Shown piece after piece: positions 63,456-64,000 of a DNA stretch of 64,000 nt (positions are counted from its first letter, which is position 1; every line of letters starts with the position of its first letter). The stretch lies in the NCBI GenBank assembly GCA_027919835.1, contig JANVFP010000003.1:558001-622000 (forward strand), in the 5' to 3' direction. Position numbers and translations under genes: made by a program. The DNA comes from Lentinula raphanica (Eukaryota > Basidiomycota > Agaricomycetes > Agaricales > Omphalotaceae). Below the pieces are notes generated by a model. That model saw nothing but the letters and a program-made list of their open reading frames with translations, had not been told where the DNA came from and did no database searches.

Positions 63456-63602
63456 GTGCATAACAGAATTGAACCAACAAGCGCCCGACCTCATTCTCTT
63501 CCAAGTTCTGTTCAAACACGAGCGCGCTCTACTCAGAGTCTGCACGCAGTCCTACTACTGGTATAGCCTAATTCGTATGGTAGAGTCATTCTTACAACTT
63601 CA

Positions 63603-64000
63603 ATGTCGTTCTACAATCCTCAGACTGGCCGTGTTGATATCCCACCCCCTATCAAAACTCGACCCAAAAACCCATTGCGCAACCCCTCGTTCGATGGCCA
63701 ACGTACCGAAAGCCTTTCCACCGACGATGACCTGTCAAACTCTGATAGTAACGTCACTGCGTTTTCAGAGGTGGAGAAGATCATATCGAGGGATGACAAG
63801 ATGTCGTTGCGCAAACTCCTTCGCACTGACCGGCGTGAATTCATCACTGGGACTTCCAATACTATGATGCAGGCCGTCCACGTAGTGAATGCTATCCGTA
63901 TCAGTGGTCGTAAGAAGGAAACAAAGAAAAAGATGAAATCTCTGATTGTAGGTGCCACTGCCATTCATACTGCTCTTATGAATTGAACTTTATCTTGATA
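63603..64000 (+). CDS. Tandem unknown family, member T4 (cut by window edge)
   Basis: Start MSFYNPQTGRVDIPPP. The first exon (to about 63947) is very close to T1, and the GTAGGTGCC donor follows. The rest lies beyond the window. The upstream 200 bp match the STT4-T1 intergenic region without the 1.9-kb insertion. Confidence 0.65.

Overview
The window is nuclear DNA of a basidiomycete fungus, most probably an agaricomycete. Genes are split by many short introns (mostly 45-60 nt) and lie close together on both strands. The recognisable proteins are fungal: Atg9, the Stt4 PI4-kinase, a Dpb4 histone-fold subunit, branched-chain keto acid dehydrogenase E1-beta and a glutaminyl cyclase. The multi-gene mobile elements have the look of Agaricomycetes repeats. 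I cannot name the species.

Bases 1-13.8 kb. A partial small secreted protein gene runs off the left edge. Then comes a housekeeping island: E1-beta (+), glutaminyl cyclase (-), tRNA-Ser(AGA) (+) and Dpb4 (-). The island is bracketed by a diverged inverted duplication of about 1.8 kb (roughly 1400-3230 and 9720-11540). Each arm carries an unknown acidic-protein gene, intact on the left and decayed on the right. Further right are degenerate repeats, a 579-bp TA-flanked inverted-repeat element, a 21-bp minisatellite and a short tandem duplication.

Bases 13.8-40 kb. Two diverged copies of one four-gene module face each other in inverted orientation. Read from its outer promoter, the order is: HECT-like E3 ligase, then protein Y (same strand), then protein X (opposite strand), then a DDE/rve integrase (same strand as HECT). 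The right copy (28.9-39.9 kb) looks intact. In the left copy (13.8-25.6 kb) every gene carries a lesion: a nonsense codon in the integrase, a frameshift in Y, and 571-bp MITE insertions in X and in the HECT gene. Both MITEs have 7-bp target duplications. A 223-bp foldback element sits between left Y and left HECT. Between the modules are a second, complete copy of the small secreted protein gene and a 487-bp TA-flanked element. This module is the best candidate for an undescribed system: a large mobile element pairing an rve integrase with a ubiquitin-ligase-like protein and two orphan proteins.

Bases 41-53.3 kb. An unassigned reading frame is followed by ATG9 (-) and STT4 (-), both complete and many-exon.

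Bases 53.4-64 kb. A 1,941-bp element with perfect 60-bp terminal repeats and an 8-bp target duplication sits between STT4 and a tandem family of unknown genes (T1-T4). It carries a frameshifted zinc-finger/coiled-coil gene. T4 is cut by the window edge. T4 lies beside a duplicated fragment of the STT4 5' end, and that duplicate keeps the empty insertion site.
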